Assembly: GCA_013334325.1 (NCBI GenBank)
Contig: JAAXXT010000018.1
Coordinates: 1-46,938 of the forward strand
Source: Erysipelotrichaceae bacterium
GTDB taxonomy: Bacteria; Bacillota_I; Bacilli_A; Erysipelotrichales; Erysipelotrichaceae
Length of the DNA stretch: 46,938 nucleotides
Direction of reading: 5' to 3'
The position numbers and the translations under genes were made by a program. This document shows positions 7,318-15,147 of this stretch, piece by piece (the first letter of the stretch is position 1; each line of letters opens with the position of its first letter). The notes below the pieces were generated by a model. The model was not told where the DNA came from. It saw nothing but the letters and a program-made list of their open reading frames with translations, and searched no databases.

Positions 7318-9111
7318 GATGAGGGCTTCGAATTCATCCAATCTTTGTTTAAACAACTTCAAGGCATCTAAAGTAGCTTGATTGCTGGACATATCGACGC
7401 CTGCGATCTTAAGTGCTTCGATTGGGGTTACACTGGATCCTGCTTTTAAGAACTTAAGATAATTATCGACTGCACTTTGCCCATCATTGATGATCTTATA
7501 AGCTAAAGCACTTGCTGCACTAAAGCCTGTCGCATATTGATAGACGTAATAGTTGTAGTAGAAATGAGGGATTCTTGCCCATTCGGTAGAGATCTCAGTG
7601 TCATAGGTCATTTCAGTCCCATAATATAAACGATTGATCTCATCGTATTTTTGACTCAACGCATCAGAAGTCAAGGCAACTCCAGAGGCATCAGCTGTAT
7701 GGATGAAGTGCTCAAATTCTGCGAATTGGGTTTGTCTATAAACGGTACCTTTTACCCCATCGAGATAATGATTGATGATGGTGGCTTGGACTTTAGGATC
7801 CTTATATGTTTTAAGTAGATAAGCCGTTAAGAGGTTTTCGTTGGTGGTAGATGCGACTTCTGCGACGAAGATCGAATAATCCCCATAGATGAAGGGTTGA
7901 TTCTTTCGTGTATAGAAGGAATGCATGGAATGACCAAGTTCATGGGCTAAGGTATAGACATTGTCTAGGTTGTCTTGCCAATTCATCAAAATGAAAGGAT
8001 TGGTATTATAACTGCCTGAGGAATAAGCTCCTGATCGTTTACCTGTGTTTTCTAAGACATCGATCCAACGATTCTCAAAGGCTTCTTTTAAATGAGATAC
8101 ATAATCCTCACCTAAGACAGATAATGCTTTTAATATGATCTCTTTGGCTTGTTCATAAGTAAATTTTAAATCTACATCTTCAACCATAGGGACATAAAGA
8201 TCATACATTCTAAGATCTTGAAGTTTTAAGACTTTCTTTCTTAAAGAGACATATTTATGAAGCAAAGGTGTTCCTTCATGAACGGCATTGACCAAGGCAT
8301 CATAGACTGATTCAGGGATATGATTAGAGAATAAAGCTGCTTCTCTGGCACTGGCGAAATTACGCACTTTGGCGTTGAAGTTATGTGCTTTTACATTGGT
8401 GGCTAATGTTGAAGCGAAAGTGTTCTTAAAGGATCCATAGGTCGCATACATCGCTTTAAAGGCATTCTCTCTTACGATTCTATCTTTAGATTCTAAGAAA
8501 AGTCCGTATCTTCCTTGAGAAAGCTGAACCATTTCTTTACCTTCACCTTCGATCATAGGCAACTTAAGATCCGCATTGTTTAAGATAGAAAAGATCTGAC
8601 CTGAGGCTCCTAAGACTTCAGAAGCTTGAGCCAATAGATTCTCTTCTTTATCACTTAAGATATGAGCTCTACGTTTAAACAAGATCTCAAACTCATGTTT
8701 ATAGAGTTTTAGATTATCTTCTTCTAGGTATCTTCTAAGAAGGGCTTCGTCGGCTTCTAGTAGCTCTGTATCATAGTAGCTTAGCTCTGAGGCCAGTCTC
8801 GCATAAAGCGAGCGTGCACGACTTTGAAAGCCCTGATAGAGCGTATTGGCTGTATCTACATCACTTTGAAGATGAGCGTAGGAATATAAGTGTTCAACCA
8901 ATTGAACCACATGGTTTCTATACTCTAGTGCTTTAAATAGATTCTTTGGGGATGAACTCAGTTTACCTTTGAATGAGGAAGCTTCTAAAAGGGCATCTTC
9001 TGCGGCTTTAAAGGATTCTTCCCAAGACTTATCGTTTTCAAAGATGGTGGTAGTATCCCAGGTTAATTCGACTGGGACTTGATTTCTAAGCAAGACTTCT
9101 TTTTGACTCAT
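7312..9111 (-). CDS. pepF: Oligoendopeptidase F (M3B family)
   Basis: 599 residues, the family's usual length. The zinc site HELGH is at residues 390-394, in TLAHELGHSMHSFY, with a downstream glutamate-containing helix (AEVASTTNE) expected to give the third ligand. It is a cytoplasmic metallopeptidase that cuts short peptides. The start ATG at 9111 is preceded on the minus strand by GAGGT. There is no signal peptide. It stands alone between two terminators. Confidence 0.95.
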   Translation of the reverse strand: MSQKEVLLRNQVPVELTWDTTTIFENDKSWEESFKAAEDALLEASSFKGKLSSSPKNLFKALEYRNHVVQLVEHLYSYAHLQSDVDTANTLYQGFQSRARSLYARLASELSYYDTELLEADEALLRRYLEEDNLKLYKHEFEILFKRRAHILSDKEENLLAQASEVLGASGQIFSILNNADLKLPMIEGEGKEMVQLSQGRYGLFLESKDRIVRENAFKAMYATYGSFKNTFASTLATNVKAHNFNAKVRNFASAREAALFSNHIPESVYDALVNAVHEGTPLLHKYVSLRKKVLKLQDLRMYDLYVPMVEDVDLKFTYEQAKEIILKALSVLGEDYVSHLKEAFENRWIDVLENTGKRSGAYSSGSYNTNPFILMNWQDNLDNVYTLAHELGHSMHSFYTRKNQPFIYGDYSIFVAEVASTTNENLLTAYLLKTYKDPKVQATIINHYLDGVKGTVYRQTQFAEFEHFIHTADASGVALTSDALSQKYDEINRLYYGTEMTYDTEISTEWARIPHFYYNYYVYQYATGFSAASALAYKIINDGQSAVDNYLKFLKAGSSVTPIEALKIAGVDMSSNQATLDALKLFKQRLDEFEALIK

Positions 9112-9181
9112 AATGGACCTCGTTTATTGTTTGAGATTATTATAACCTATAAATCTCAAGTCCTTTTTAAAATGACCCAAG

Positions 9182-9206
9182 AAAAAACCTCCCGAAGGAG
9201 GTTTTT
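9182..9206 (-). terminator. Intrinsic terminator of the uracil permease gene
   Basis: On the minus strand ACCTCC and GGAGGT pair around TTCG and are followed by six T. It starts three bases after the permease stop codon. Confidence 0.85.
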
Positions 9207-9208
9207 GT

Positions 9209-10531
9209 TTATTCTACGGTTGTGTCCGCTTTTTTAAACGACAACGCGAGATTTAAGAGTATACCTACGACAGAAGCCGTTGCGATGGCAGGAAGGTTCC
9301 AACCATTAAACGGAATCATACCGCCTGGGAAACCATAAGATCCACCTAAGCCTACGATCAAGATAACAGCGATGACAGCGAGGTTCTTAGATGAGAACAT
9401 ATCGACCTTACGTTCGATCATGATGGCGATACCTTGGGCCCCAATGATCCCAAATAGATAGATACAAGCTCCGTTGATGACCGATGAAGGAATCGAACGA
9501 ACCAAATTGGTTAAAGGTGAGAAGAAGGAAATAAACATCGTGATTACTGCAGCAGCCCCTAAGACCCATACGGAGAAGTTCTTCGTAATGGCCATCGTGG
9601 AGAGGTTTTCTCCATAATTGGTTCCAGCAGGACCACCAAACAAGGAAGATACGATGTCTCCTATCCCATCCCCAATCAAGTTGATGCCCAGTTTATCAGC
9701 GATCTTAACTTCAGGAGCGCCTTTCTTTCTGGCCAAGTCATTGACATAGATGTCTAACTGGAATAAATGAGCTGTAGATTCAGGAATCGTAGCGATCGCA
9801 ATCGGCATGATGGCGAAGACCGCATTCCAAGCTGAGAAATCAGGAAGGGTAAAATGAGGTGCTTGAAGGATATTTCCAGCAAAGATCTGGGTCAAATCGA
9901 CCATCCCTAAAGCGAAACTTACTGCATATCCAAACAAGATCCCTAATAGAATTGGTAATTGAGCCCAAACTCCTTTGAGATAAACGGAGAATAGGATGGT
10001 CGCAAACAAGGTAACCAAAGCTGCGATCCAGTTGATATTGAGGACTGGACCTCCACCATTAGATGCTGCATTGGTGATCGCAGTGGATGCCAACGAAATC
10101 CCAATGACGATCGCAATAGAGCCAGTAACAGAAGGGGGTAAGACTTTTTCGATGCTTGATAGACCAAAGCGAGATACGATAACCCCAGCCAAGATCGAAA
10201 CCAAACCAGACATGATGATCCCAAACTGTGCAGCTGAGATCAAGGCATCTGGAGCAGTGACCCCAAACTTAGCCCCAGTGATCCCTACGATCGCTGCGAT
10301 GTAGGAAAAGCTGGATCCATAATACAGAGGAATCTTTCCTTTAGTAACCAAGATGAAACATAGTGTAGCGAAACCAGAAGCAAAGATCGTAGTGGAAACA
10401 TGGAATCCAGTCAATAAGGCAACCAAGACTGTCGCCGGAAACATAACCAGAATCTGTTGTAGAGCGAAGAGGACCAACTTCCCTAAGGGAGGTCTCTCAT
10501 CAGGTAAATAACCATGCACAACGTTTTTCAT
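9209..10531 (-). CDS. uraA: Uracil permease (NCS2 family)
   Basis: 440 residues from the chosen start, with about 14 hydrophobic segments. The segment GGPAGTNYGENLSTMAITKN is the UraA-type motif, and two glutamates in the transport core are present (ATIPESTAH and NYGENLS). It imports uracil with protons for salvage. An in-frame ATG two codons upstream, at 10537, sits almost on the AAGGAG, so the ATG at 10531 with a 7-base spacing is preferred. The leader carries an apparent PyrR-controlled attenuator, supporting a pyrimidine rather than a purine substrate. Xanthine permease is the main alternative, because xpt lies nearby. Confidence 0.92.
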   Translation of the reverse strand: MKNVVHGYLPDERPPLGKLVLFALQQILVMFPATVLVALLTGFHVSTTIFASGFATLCFILVTKGKIPLYYGSSFSYIAAIVGITGAKFGVTAPDALISAAQFGIIMSGLVSILAGVIVSRFGLSSIEKVLPPSVTGSIAIVIGISLASTAITNAASNGGGPVLNINWIAALVTLFATILFSVYLKGVWAQLPILLGILFGYAVSFALGMVDLTQIFAGNILQAPHFTLPDFSAWNAVFAIMPIAIATIPESTAHLFQLDIYVNDLARKKGAPEVKIADKLGINLIGDGIGDIVSSLFGGPAGTNYGENLSTMAITKNFSVWVLGAAAVITMFISFFSPLTNLVRSIPSSVINGACIYLFGIIGAQGIAIMIERKVDMFSSKNLAVIAVILIVGLGGSYGFPGGMIPFNGWNLPAIATASVVGILLNLALSFKKADTTVE

Positions 10532-10572
10532 ACTCATTCTCCTTTTTGAGTTGTATAGTGGCCCGTTTTTTC

Positions 10573-10603
10573 AAAAAAAAGGGTCCTTTGTATAAAGGAC
10601 CCC
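10573..10603 (-). terminator. Leader terminator of the uracil permease attenuator
   Basis: On the minus strand GGGTCCTTT and AAAGGACCC form a 9-bp stem around ATAC, followed by eight T. It lies in the untranslated leader before the permease gene, not at a gene end. The same GGGTCCTTT also occurs in the upstream hairpin, allowing alternative pairing. Confidence 0.88.
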
Positions 10604-10623
10604 TAGTTTTAGGTTAAATCGTA

Positions 10624-10657
10624 CCTTATCAAGCTCTCGTCTTGATTTAAAGGACCC
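10624..10657 (-). promoter_or_regulatory. Candidate PyrR-binding hairpin (anti-antiterminator) in the uraA leader
   Basis: On the minus strand ATCAAG and CTTGAT enclose the 7-base loop ACGAGAG. The helix is continued across an asymmetric bulge by CCTT and AAGG. The GAGAG in the loop and the purine-rich GATAAGG on the 3' side match the known PyrR binding loop of pyr leaders (loop CAGAGAG, then GAGAAGG). When UMP is plentiful, PyrR should hold this hairpin and let the downstream terminator form. The alignment was done by eye against the remembered consensus. Confidence 0.75.
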
Positions 10658-10668
10658 ATACTAAAAGC

Positions 10669-10697
10669 ATTGTAGCATAGGTCATACACCTTGTATA
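10669..10697 (-). promoter_or_regulatory. Promoter of the uracil permease leader
   Basis: On the minus strand TATACA (10697-10692) and TACAAT (10674-10669) are 17 bases apart. Transcription would start just before the PyrR-type hairpin. Confidence 0.65.
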
Positions 10698-10747
10698 GGG
10701 TCTAAAGTGAAATCCTTGTGAATCAATGGTTTAGTTCTTAGGCTGTG

Positions 10748-10776
10748 TTGAGCTCTTATGTATAAAGTGGTATATT
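10748..10776 (+). promoter_or_regulatory. Promoter of the CmpB-like gene
   Basis: TTGAGC at 10748-10753 and TATATT at 10771-10776 have a 17-base spacer. It lies divergent from the uracil permease promoter and 52 bases upstream of the start at 10829. Confidence 0.6.
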
Positions 10777-10828
10777 GAAGACAGATAGAGACCCATCCTA
10801 AAAGGCTTCTGCCACAGAAAGATGAGTT

Positions 10829-11494
10829 ATGAACTCCCTAAAAAAATTCTTTACGTTTAAAATCAAAGATGCCTCTGAGCTTCTATTTGTGACAGTTTGG
10901 GTTTTTGTGATCTGTTCCGTTTTCGGCTATGTTTTTGAAGTTACGGTCAGTTATTTAACGATAGGATATTCAGAAGGCCATCAAGGTATCTTATATTTAC
11001 CTATGACTCCAATCTATGGTTTAGGTTTCCTATTGATGTTGGTCTTGTTGGATCGAATCGATGATTTTAAGCCTTTGACTCAATATCTATTTTGTAGTAT
11101 TACAGGAGGTTTATTCGAGTCGATCTGTGGTTTGGTTCAGATCTACTTCTATCATAGTCGATCATGGGATTACTCTAATCTACCTCTAAATATCTTTGGT
11201 TTAACGACGATACCATATGCCTTCATATGGGGTCTATTGGGTTTCTCGTTTATTAAGGTGTGGCCATTCTTAAGAAGACATTTGATGAAACTAAAGAATA
11301 GACAAACAATGATCTTTACGAGAGTTGTTTTAGTATTTTTATTAAGTGATGCGATACTCTCAACGGCCATATGTATACGAGCTTCAGAAAGAGCCAATGG
11401 GATAGATGCTCATCATTTCGTAGATGAATGGATGGATCAGGTTTTCGATGATGAATTGATCCATGATCAATGGCCTGGGATGAAATTTAAATAA
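10829..11494 (+). CDS. CmpB-family membrane protein (putative ABC transporter permease, PF06541-like)
   Basis: 221 residues. The first 160 show four or five hydrophobic segments and the family pattern GYVFEV, LPMTPIYGLGF, GLFESICG and SRSWDYSNLPLNIFG, then WGLLGF. This matches the poorly characterised CmpB membrane family, often labelled ABC transporter permease without proof. The charged C-terminal 60 residues, ending in DDELIHDQWPG, would be cytoplasmic. The ribosome binding site is weak (AAGATGAG). xpt follows 38 bases later. Real function is unknown. Confidence 0.75.
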   Translation: MNSLKKFFTFKIKDASELLFVTVWVFVICSVFGYVFEVTVSYLTIGYSEGHQGILYLPMTPIYGLGFLLMLVLLDRIDDFKPLTQYLFCSITGGLFESICGLVQIYFYHSRSWDYSNLPLNIFGLTTIPYAFIWGLLGFSFIKVWPFLRRHLMKLKNRQTMIFTRVVLVFLLSDAILSTAICIRASERANGIDAHHFVDEWMDQVFDDELIHDQWPGMKFK

Positions 11495-11532
11495 ACAGGA
11501 TTTATTTTGATAGAATATAGAAGTGAGGTCTT

Positions 11533-12102
11533 ATGGATAAATTAAAAGAAAAGATATTAAAAGAAGGCATCGTCTATCCTGGAAACATCATCAAAGTCGA
11601 TGGTTTCTTAAATCATCAGATCGATGTGGAGCTTTTAAATGAGATAGGGAAGGCTTTTTATGATCGCTTTAAAGACACCAAGATCGATAAGATCTTAACG
11701 ATAGAAGCCTCAGGTATCGCTATTGCGGTGATTAGTGCTCAGTACTTTAAAGTCCCTGTCGTTTTTGCGAAGAAAAGCGAGTCAAAATTAACATTAGATC
11801 AACAATGGTCCACATCTATCCATTCTTATACGAAAGACAAGACTTCTAGAGTCCAAGTCTCAAAGTCCTATTTAAGAGAAAATGAATCTATTTTGATCAT
11901 CGATGATTTTCTAGCCAACGGAGAAGCTGCTTTTGGTTTGATGGATCTTATTACTCAAGCCAAAGCCCATATCGCTGGGATAGGGATCGTCATCGAGAAA
12001 GGCTTTCAAGAAGGCGGAAAACGATTAAGAGCTGAAAACATTCATCTTGAATCCTTAGCCATCATAGAATCTATGGATGAAAAGGGGATTATTTTTAGAT
12101 AA
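11533..12102 (+). CDS. xpt: Xanthine phosphoribosyltransferase Xpt
   Basis: 189 residues, very like Bacillus Xpt throughout (VDGFLNHQID near the start, VVFAKK in the middle). The PRPP-binding motif ILIIDDFLANGEA is at about residues 120-132. The enzyme joins xanthine and PRPP to give XMP for purine salvage. The start ATG follows GAGGT at a normal distance. No purine riboswitch is visible in the short upstream gap, unlike many Firmicute xpt genes, so it may be transcribed from the gene before it or be regulated in another way. Confidence 0.95.
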   Translation: MDKLKEKILKEGIVYPGNIIKVDGFLNHQIDVELLNEIGKAFYDRFKDTKIDKILTIEASGIAIAVISAQYFKVPVVFAKKSESKLTLDQQWSTSIHSYTKDKTSRVQVSKSYLRENESILIIDDFLANGEAAFGLMDLITQAKAHIAGIGIVIEKGFQEGGKRLRAENIHLESLAIIESMDEKGIIFR

Positions 12103-12106
12103 ACAA

Positions 12107-12173
12107 GGCCCATATGGGCCAATAGTGATACATAAGGGTCTAAATGTGTTAAAGTATCATGGGCTTTCGCCCA
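12107..12173 (+). other. Two hairpins between xpt and the DEAD-box helicase
   Basis: A perfect 14-base palindrome, GGCCCATATGGGCC, starts five bases after xpt. A second stem, TGGGC/GCCCA with loop TTTC, lies at 12160-12173, about 30 bases before the helicase start. Neither is followed by a T run. They could be a weak terminator and a structured leader; the role is unknown. Confidence 0.45.
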
Positions 12174-12201
12174 GACATCATCATTGAGTCATAAGGAAAA
12201 A

Positions 12202-13506
12202 ATGCAATTTGAACAGTTAAACATCATCGCCCCCATACAAAGGGCGTTAAAAGACGAAGGATATACAGATCCTACGCCTATCCAAGAAAAGGCCATTGGA
12301 CCTTTACTTGAAGGTAGAGATCTATTGGGTACAGCTCAAACAGGCACGGGTAAGACCGCTGCTTTTGCGATACCTATTCTACAAGGACTTAGTGGAGCCT
12401 TTAAGACCCCACGTAAGATACAAGCTTTGATTTTAGCCCCTACTAGAGAATTGGCCATACAGATCCAAGATAGTTTCAAGACCTATGGGAAATATCTTAA
12501 TTCTAGAACCATCGCTATTTATGGAGGTGTATCTCAAAGACCTCAGACCGATGAGCTCGCACGAGGTGTAGACATCTTGGTTGCGACTCCTGGTCGTTTA
12601 TTGGATCTTATCAATCAGAAATTCATTCATCTAGAAAACGTAAAGTATTTCGTTTTAGATGAAGCCGATATGATGTTGGATATGGGGATGATCCACGATG
12701 TACGCAAGATCATCAGTTATTTACCTCATGTTAGACAAACGATGTTTTTCTCAGCGACAATGCCTAAAGAAATTGCGGTCTTAGCACATTCGATCTTAAA
12801 AGATCCTGTGAAGGCAGAAGTAACACCTGTAGCTTCTACTGTAGATACGATCAATCAACAACTTTATTTCGTTGATAAACCAGACAAGATCCATTTGTTG
12901 ATCCATTTATTAAAAACATTAGATATTGAATCTGTGTTGGTGTTTTCTAGAACCAAACATGGGGCAGATAAGATCGTCAAAGCTTTAGTGATCTCAGGGT
13001 TACCTGCTTTAGCGATCCATGGGAATAAATCTCAAAACGCTAGACAAGCAGCTCTAAAGTCTTTCAAAGATCGTAAGACAAAGATCTTAGTTGCGACAGA
13101 TATCGCTGCTCGTGGTCTAGACATCGATGAATTAAGTCATGTCTTGATCTATGATCTACCTGAAGTATCCGAAACTTATGTCCATCGTATTGGGCGTACG
13201 GGTCGTGCTGGTTTAGGAGGCACTGCGATCTCCTTCTGTGATGAAGAAGAAAGAGGTCTCTTAAGAGACATCGAGAAGCTCATCAATAAGACCATTCCAA
13301 TCATACATGAACATCCTTTTAGTCCACGAGGTCATCGTGTACGTCCTACAGAACCTGTATTTAGTGCTAAACCATCTAACTTCGATAAGAAGAAACATAA
13401 TGAGAAAGATCCTGCTCGATTCCATAGACAGAAACCTCATCCTGCTTCCACTTCTAAAAAAGAAGGACCTAAGCCTAATTATCAAAACGGGAAAAAAGCC
13501 AAATAA
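12202..13506 (+). CDS. DEAD-box ATP-dependent RNA helicase
   Basis: 434 residues from the chosen start. Core motifs are in order: Q motif ([10 protein letters not shown]), motif I AQTGTGKT, motif Ia PTRELA, motif II DEAD (LDEADMMLD), motif III SAT, motif [11 protein letters not shown] and motif [13 protein letters not shown] basic tail of about 65 residues follows, rich in K, R, H and P, probably for RNA binding. It resembles CshA/CshB-type helicases involved in ribosome assembly or mRNA decay. The ATG at 12202 has AAGGA just upstream; a TTG 18 bases earlier has no ribosome binding site and was not chosen. Confidence 0.95.
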   Translation: MQFEQLNIIAPIQRALKDEGYTDPTPIQEKAIGPLLEGRDLLGTAQTGTGKTAAFAIPILQGLSGAFKTPRKIQALILAPTRELAIQIQDSFKTYGKYLNSRTIAIYGGVSQRPQTDELARGVDILVATPGRLLDLINQKFIHLENVKYFVLDEADMMLDMGMIHDVRKIISYLPHVRQTMFFSATMPKEIAVLAHSILKDPVKAEVTPVASTVDTINQQLYFVDKPDKIHLLIHLLKTLDIESVLVFSRTKHGADKIVKALVISGLPALAIHGNKSQNARQAALKSFKDRKTKILVATDIAARGLDIDELSHVLIYDLPEVSETYVHRIGRTGRAGLGGTAISFCDEEERGLLRDIEKLINKTIPIIHEHPFSPRGHRVRPTEPVFSAKPSNFDKKKHNEKDPARFHRQKPHPASTSKKEGPKPNYQNGKKAK

Positions 13507-13533
13507 AACGACTCTTATTAGAGTCGTTTTTTT
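13505..13533. terminator. Bidirectional terminator between the helicase and PTS IIA genes
   Basis: ACGACTCT and AGAGTCGT pair around TATT, with AAA before and TTTTTTT after. It ends the helicase transcript and, in the other direction, the convergent PTS gene. Confidence 0.88.
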
Positions 13534-13837
13534 ATGATTTAGGATGAAGTTCGATGAGTTCATCGACTAAGATCTTAATGATCTCAGCGGTGTTGATTTG
13601 ATCCTCGGCGTGGATCAATAATAAAGAGAATTCTGTCTTATTCCCACTGGCCTCATGGGAGATGATGCCCATATGGGTCTTATGGGCTTCTCTAAGAAAA
13701 GCATCGCCTTCTTTAAGCATGGCTTTAGAAGAATCGAATTGTTTCATTTTATAGGCACGTAAGCCATTGAGATAAGAAGTTTTAGCTGATCCAGCTTGAG
13801 AGATGATGTTGAAGCAAAATAGTTCCATATTTTCCAT
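13532..13837 (-). CDS. PTS lactose/cellobiose-family IIA component (orphan)
   Basis: 101 residues, the normal size for the LacF/ChbA (CelC) IIA family, an all-helical trimer. The phosphoryl-accepting histidine is in LLIHAEDQINTA, matching the family's HAQDHLMTA block. The protein normally passes phosphate to a IIB partner for sugar import, but no IIB or IIC gene is in the window, so it may serve a distant permease or be regulatory. On the minus strand GCGAGGT precedes the ATG at 13837. A TATAAT at 13856-13861 could be its -10. Confidence 0.88.
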   Translation of the reverse strand: MENMELFCFNIISQAGSAKTSYLNGLRAYKMKQFDSSKAMLKEGDAFLREAHKTHMGIISHEASGNKTEFSLLLIHAEDQINTAEIIKILVDELIELHPKS

Positions 13838-13930
13838 TGAGATACCTCGCTTTCTATTATAACTGATACCTTGATTTCTTTATGAATTACTCTTCAAAAC
13901 CTGTATAATAGATGAAGTTGTGGAGCACCT

Positions 13931-14686
13931 ATGGAACATCAAAAGTGTTTAGAAACAGCCATTTTAGCGGGAGAGATCTTGATTAGAAGTGGGGCAGAAA
14001 CTTACCGCGTTGAAGAAACGATGCGTTATATCTTATCTGCGATTCCCTCTGTGATGAGTGAGGCTTTTGCCTTACCTACGGGGGTTTTCGCCAGTATCTT
14101 AGTTGAGAATCAACCAGTGATTACCTTAGTAAAACGTATCGATAAACGAGGTATCAACCTAAGTTCCATCTCTGAAGTCAATGTGATCTCAAGAGAAGTT
14201 GTTTCTTCAGTAATATCGATGAATGAAGCGTATGATCGTTTATCTTCAATCAAACCTAAGGCGTATTCTCGCACGATACATAATCTAAGTATTGCCTTTT
14301 TAATTGCGGGTTTCGTACTTCTGCTTAACGGAAGCTTATTTGATTCATTGATCTCTTTGATCAATGGGATCTTTTTGATTCTTGTATTAGAAGGCGCAAG
14401 AAAAATAGAAAGCAATCCATTTATATCGACCTTAGTCGGTGCGACAGTGATCACCATCGGCGCCATCTTTTTAAAATCGATCTTTAAAGCCATCGATACC
14501 GATGTGATCACGATCGCATCGATGATGCCTTTGGTTCCAGGAACAGCCATCACCAATGCGATACGAGATACCCTGCAAGGGGATTATATGTCGGGTAGTG
14601 CGAGAGCTTTAGAAGCCGTTGTGATCGCGATCTCTATTGCGATAGGTGTCGCTTGTGGTCTAGGACTCCTTGGAGGTCTATTATGA
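13931..14686 (+). CDS. ThrE-type threonine/serine exporter, large subunit (PF06738-like)
   Basis: 251 residues. The N-terminal half is the ThrE cytoplasmic domain (opening ILIRSGAETYRVEETM, then RIDKRGINLSSISEVN). Four or five membrane segments follow from about residue 120, with the conserved MMPLVPGTAITNAIRDTLQGDYMSG loop. It is thought to export small amino acids together with the next gene, with which it overlaps by four bases. GGAG precedes the ATG, and a TATAAT at 13904-13909 may be the -10 of its promoter. Confidence 0.88.
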   Translation: MEHQKCLETAILAGEILIRSGAETYRVEETMRYILSAIPSVMSEAFALPTGVFASILVENQPVITLVKRIDKRGINLSSISEVNVISREVVSSVISMNEAYDRLSSIKPKAYSRTIHNLSIAFLIAGFVLLLNGSLFDSLISLINGIFLILVLEGARKIESNPFISTLVGATVITIGAIFLKSIFKAIDTDVITIASMMPLVPGTAITNAIRDTLQGDYMSGSARALEAVVIAISIAIGVACGLGLLGGLL

Positions 14687-15105
14687 TCCTTCAAGTACTA
14701 GGTGCAATATTTGGGGTGATCTGGGGATCCATCTATTTAGAAGCTCCTAAGAAACATTTACTTATGGGAGGTCTTATCGGTGGTGTCGGTTGGTTAGCGT
14801 ATCTCATCGCATTAAAATCATTTGATTTAAGTTTATCTACCTTTATCTCAGGGCTCATCATCGCTATCTTATCTCATGGCTTCGCTCGTAAAGTAAAGAC
14901 CCCAGTCACGATGTTTCTTATCCCAGGATTTCTTCCTTTGGTTCCAGGTGTATCTTTATATCACGCCGTCTATGAGTTTATGAAGGGCTCATCCTTAGGT
15001 AATGGTTATCTTCTAAGTACTTTCCAAGTGGCAGGTATGATTGCCTTAAGTATCTTCGTCGTAGATTCATTCGTAAAAATCTTAGAAAAACAAATCAAGA
15101 AATAA
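14683..15105 (+). CDS. ThrE-type threonine/serine exporter, small subunit (PF12821-like)
   Basis: 140 residues with four membrane segments and the loop IPGFLPLVPGVSLYHAVYEFM, a short counterpart of the VPGTAITNAIRD loop in the preceding protein. Split ThrE systems of this type are common in Firmicutes, and both halves are needed. The ATG at 14683 overlaps the upstream stop (ATGA) and has GGAGG at 14672-14676. A GTG at 14653 in the same frame lies inside the upstream gene and was rejected. Confidence 0.88.
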   Translation: MILQVLGAIFGVIWGSIYLEAPKKHLLMGGLIGGVGWLAYLIALKSFDLSLSTFISGLIIAILSHGFARKVKTPVTMFLIPGFLPLVPGVSLYHAVYEFMKGSSLGNGYLLSTFQVAGMIALSIFVVDSFVKILEKQIKK

Positions 15106-15106
15106 A

Positions 15107-15137
15107 AAAGGATGTCTGAGAAGACATCCTTTGTTTA
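15107..15137. terminator. Bidirectional terminator between the ThrE and heliorhodopsin genes
   Basis: AAAGGATGTCT and AGACATCCTTT form an 11-bp stem with a GAGA loop. A and T runs on both sides suit both converging transcripts. Confidence 0.88.
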
Positions 15138-15147
15138 AATTCTAAGA

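Noticed and set aside
10829-11494. ABC transporter role for the CmpB-like protein
   Set aside because: No ATPase or binding protein is adjacent, and the family label is not backed by experiment known to me; I kept it as unknown.
11495-11532. Purine riboswitch upstream of xpt
   Set aside because: The gap is only 38 bases and lacks the conserved purine aptamer pattern.
12184-12201. TTG start for the DEAD-box helicase
   Set aside because: No ribosome binding site precedes it, while the ATG at 12202 has AAGGA at the right distance.
14653-14682. Upstream GTG start for the small ThrE subunit
   Set aside because: It would lie inside the upstream gene and bypass the GGAGG placed six bases before the ATG at 14683.
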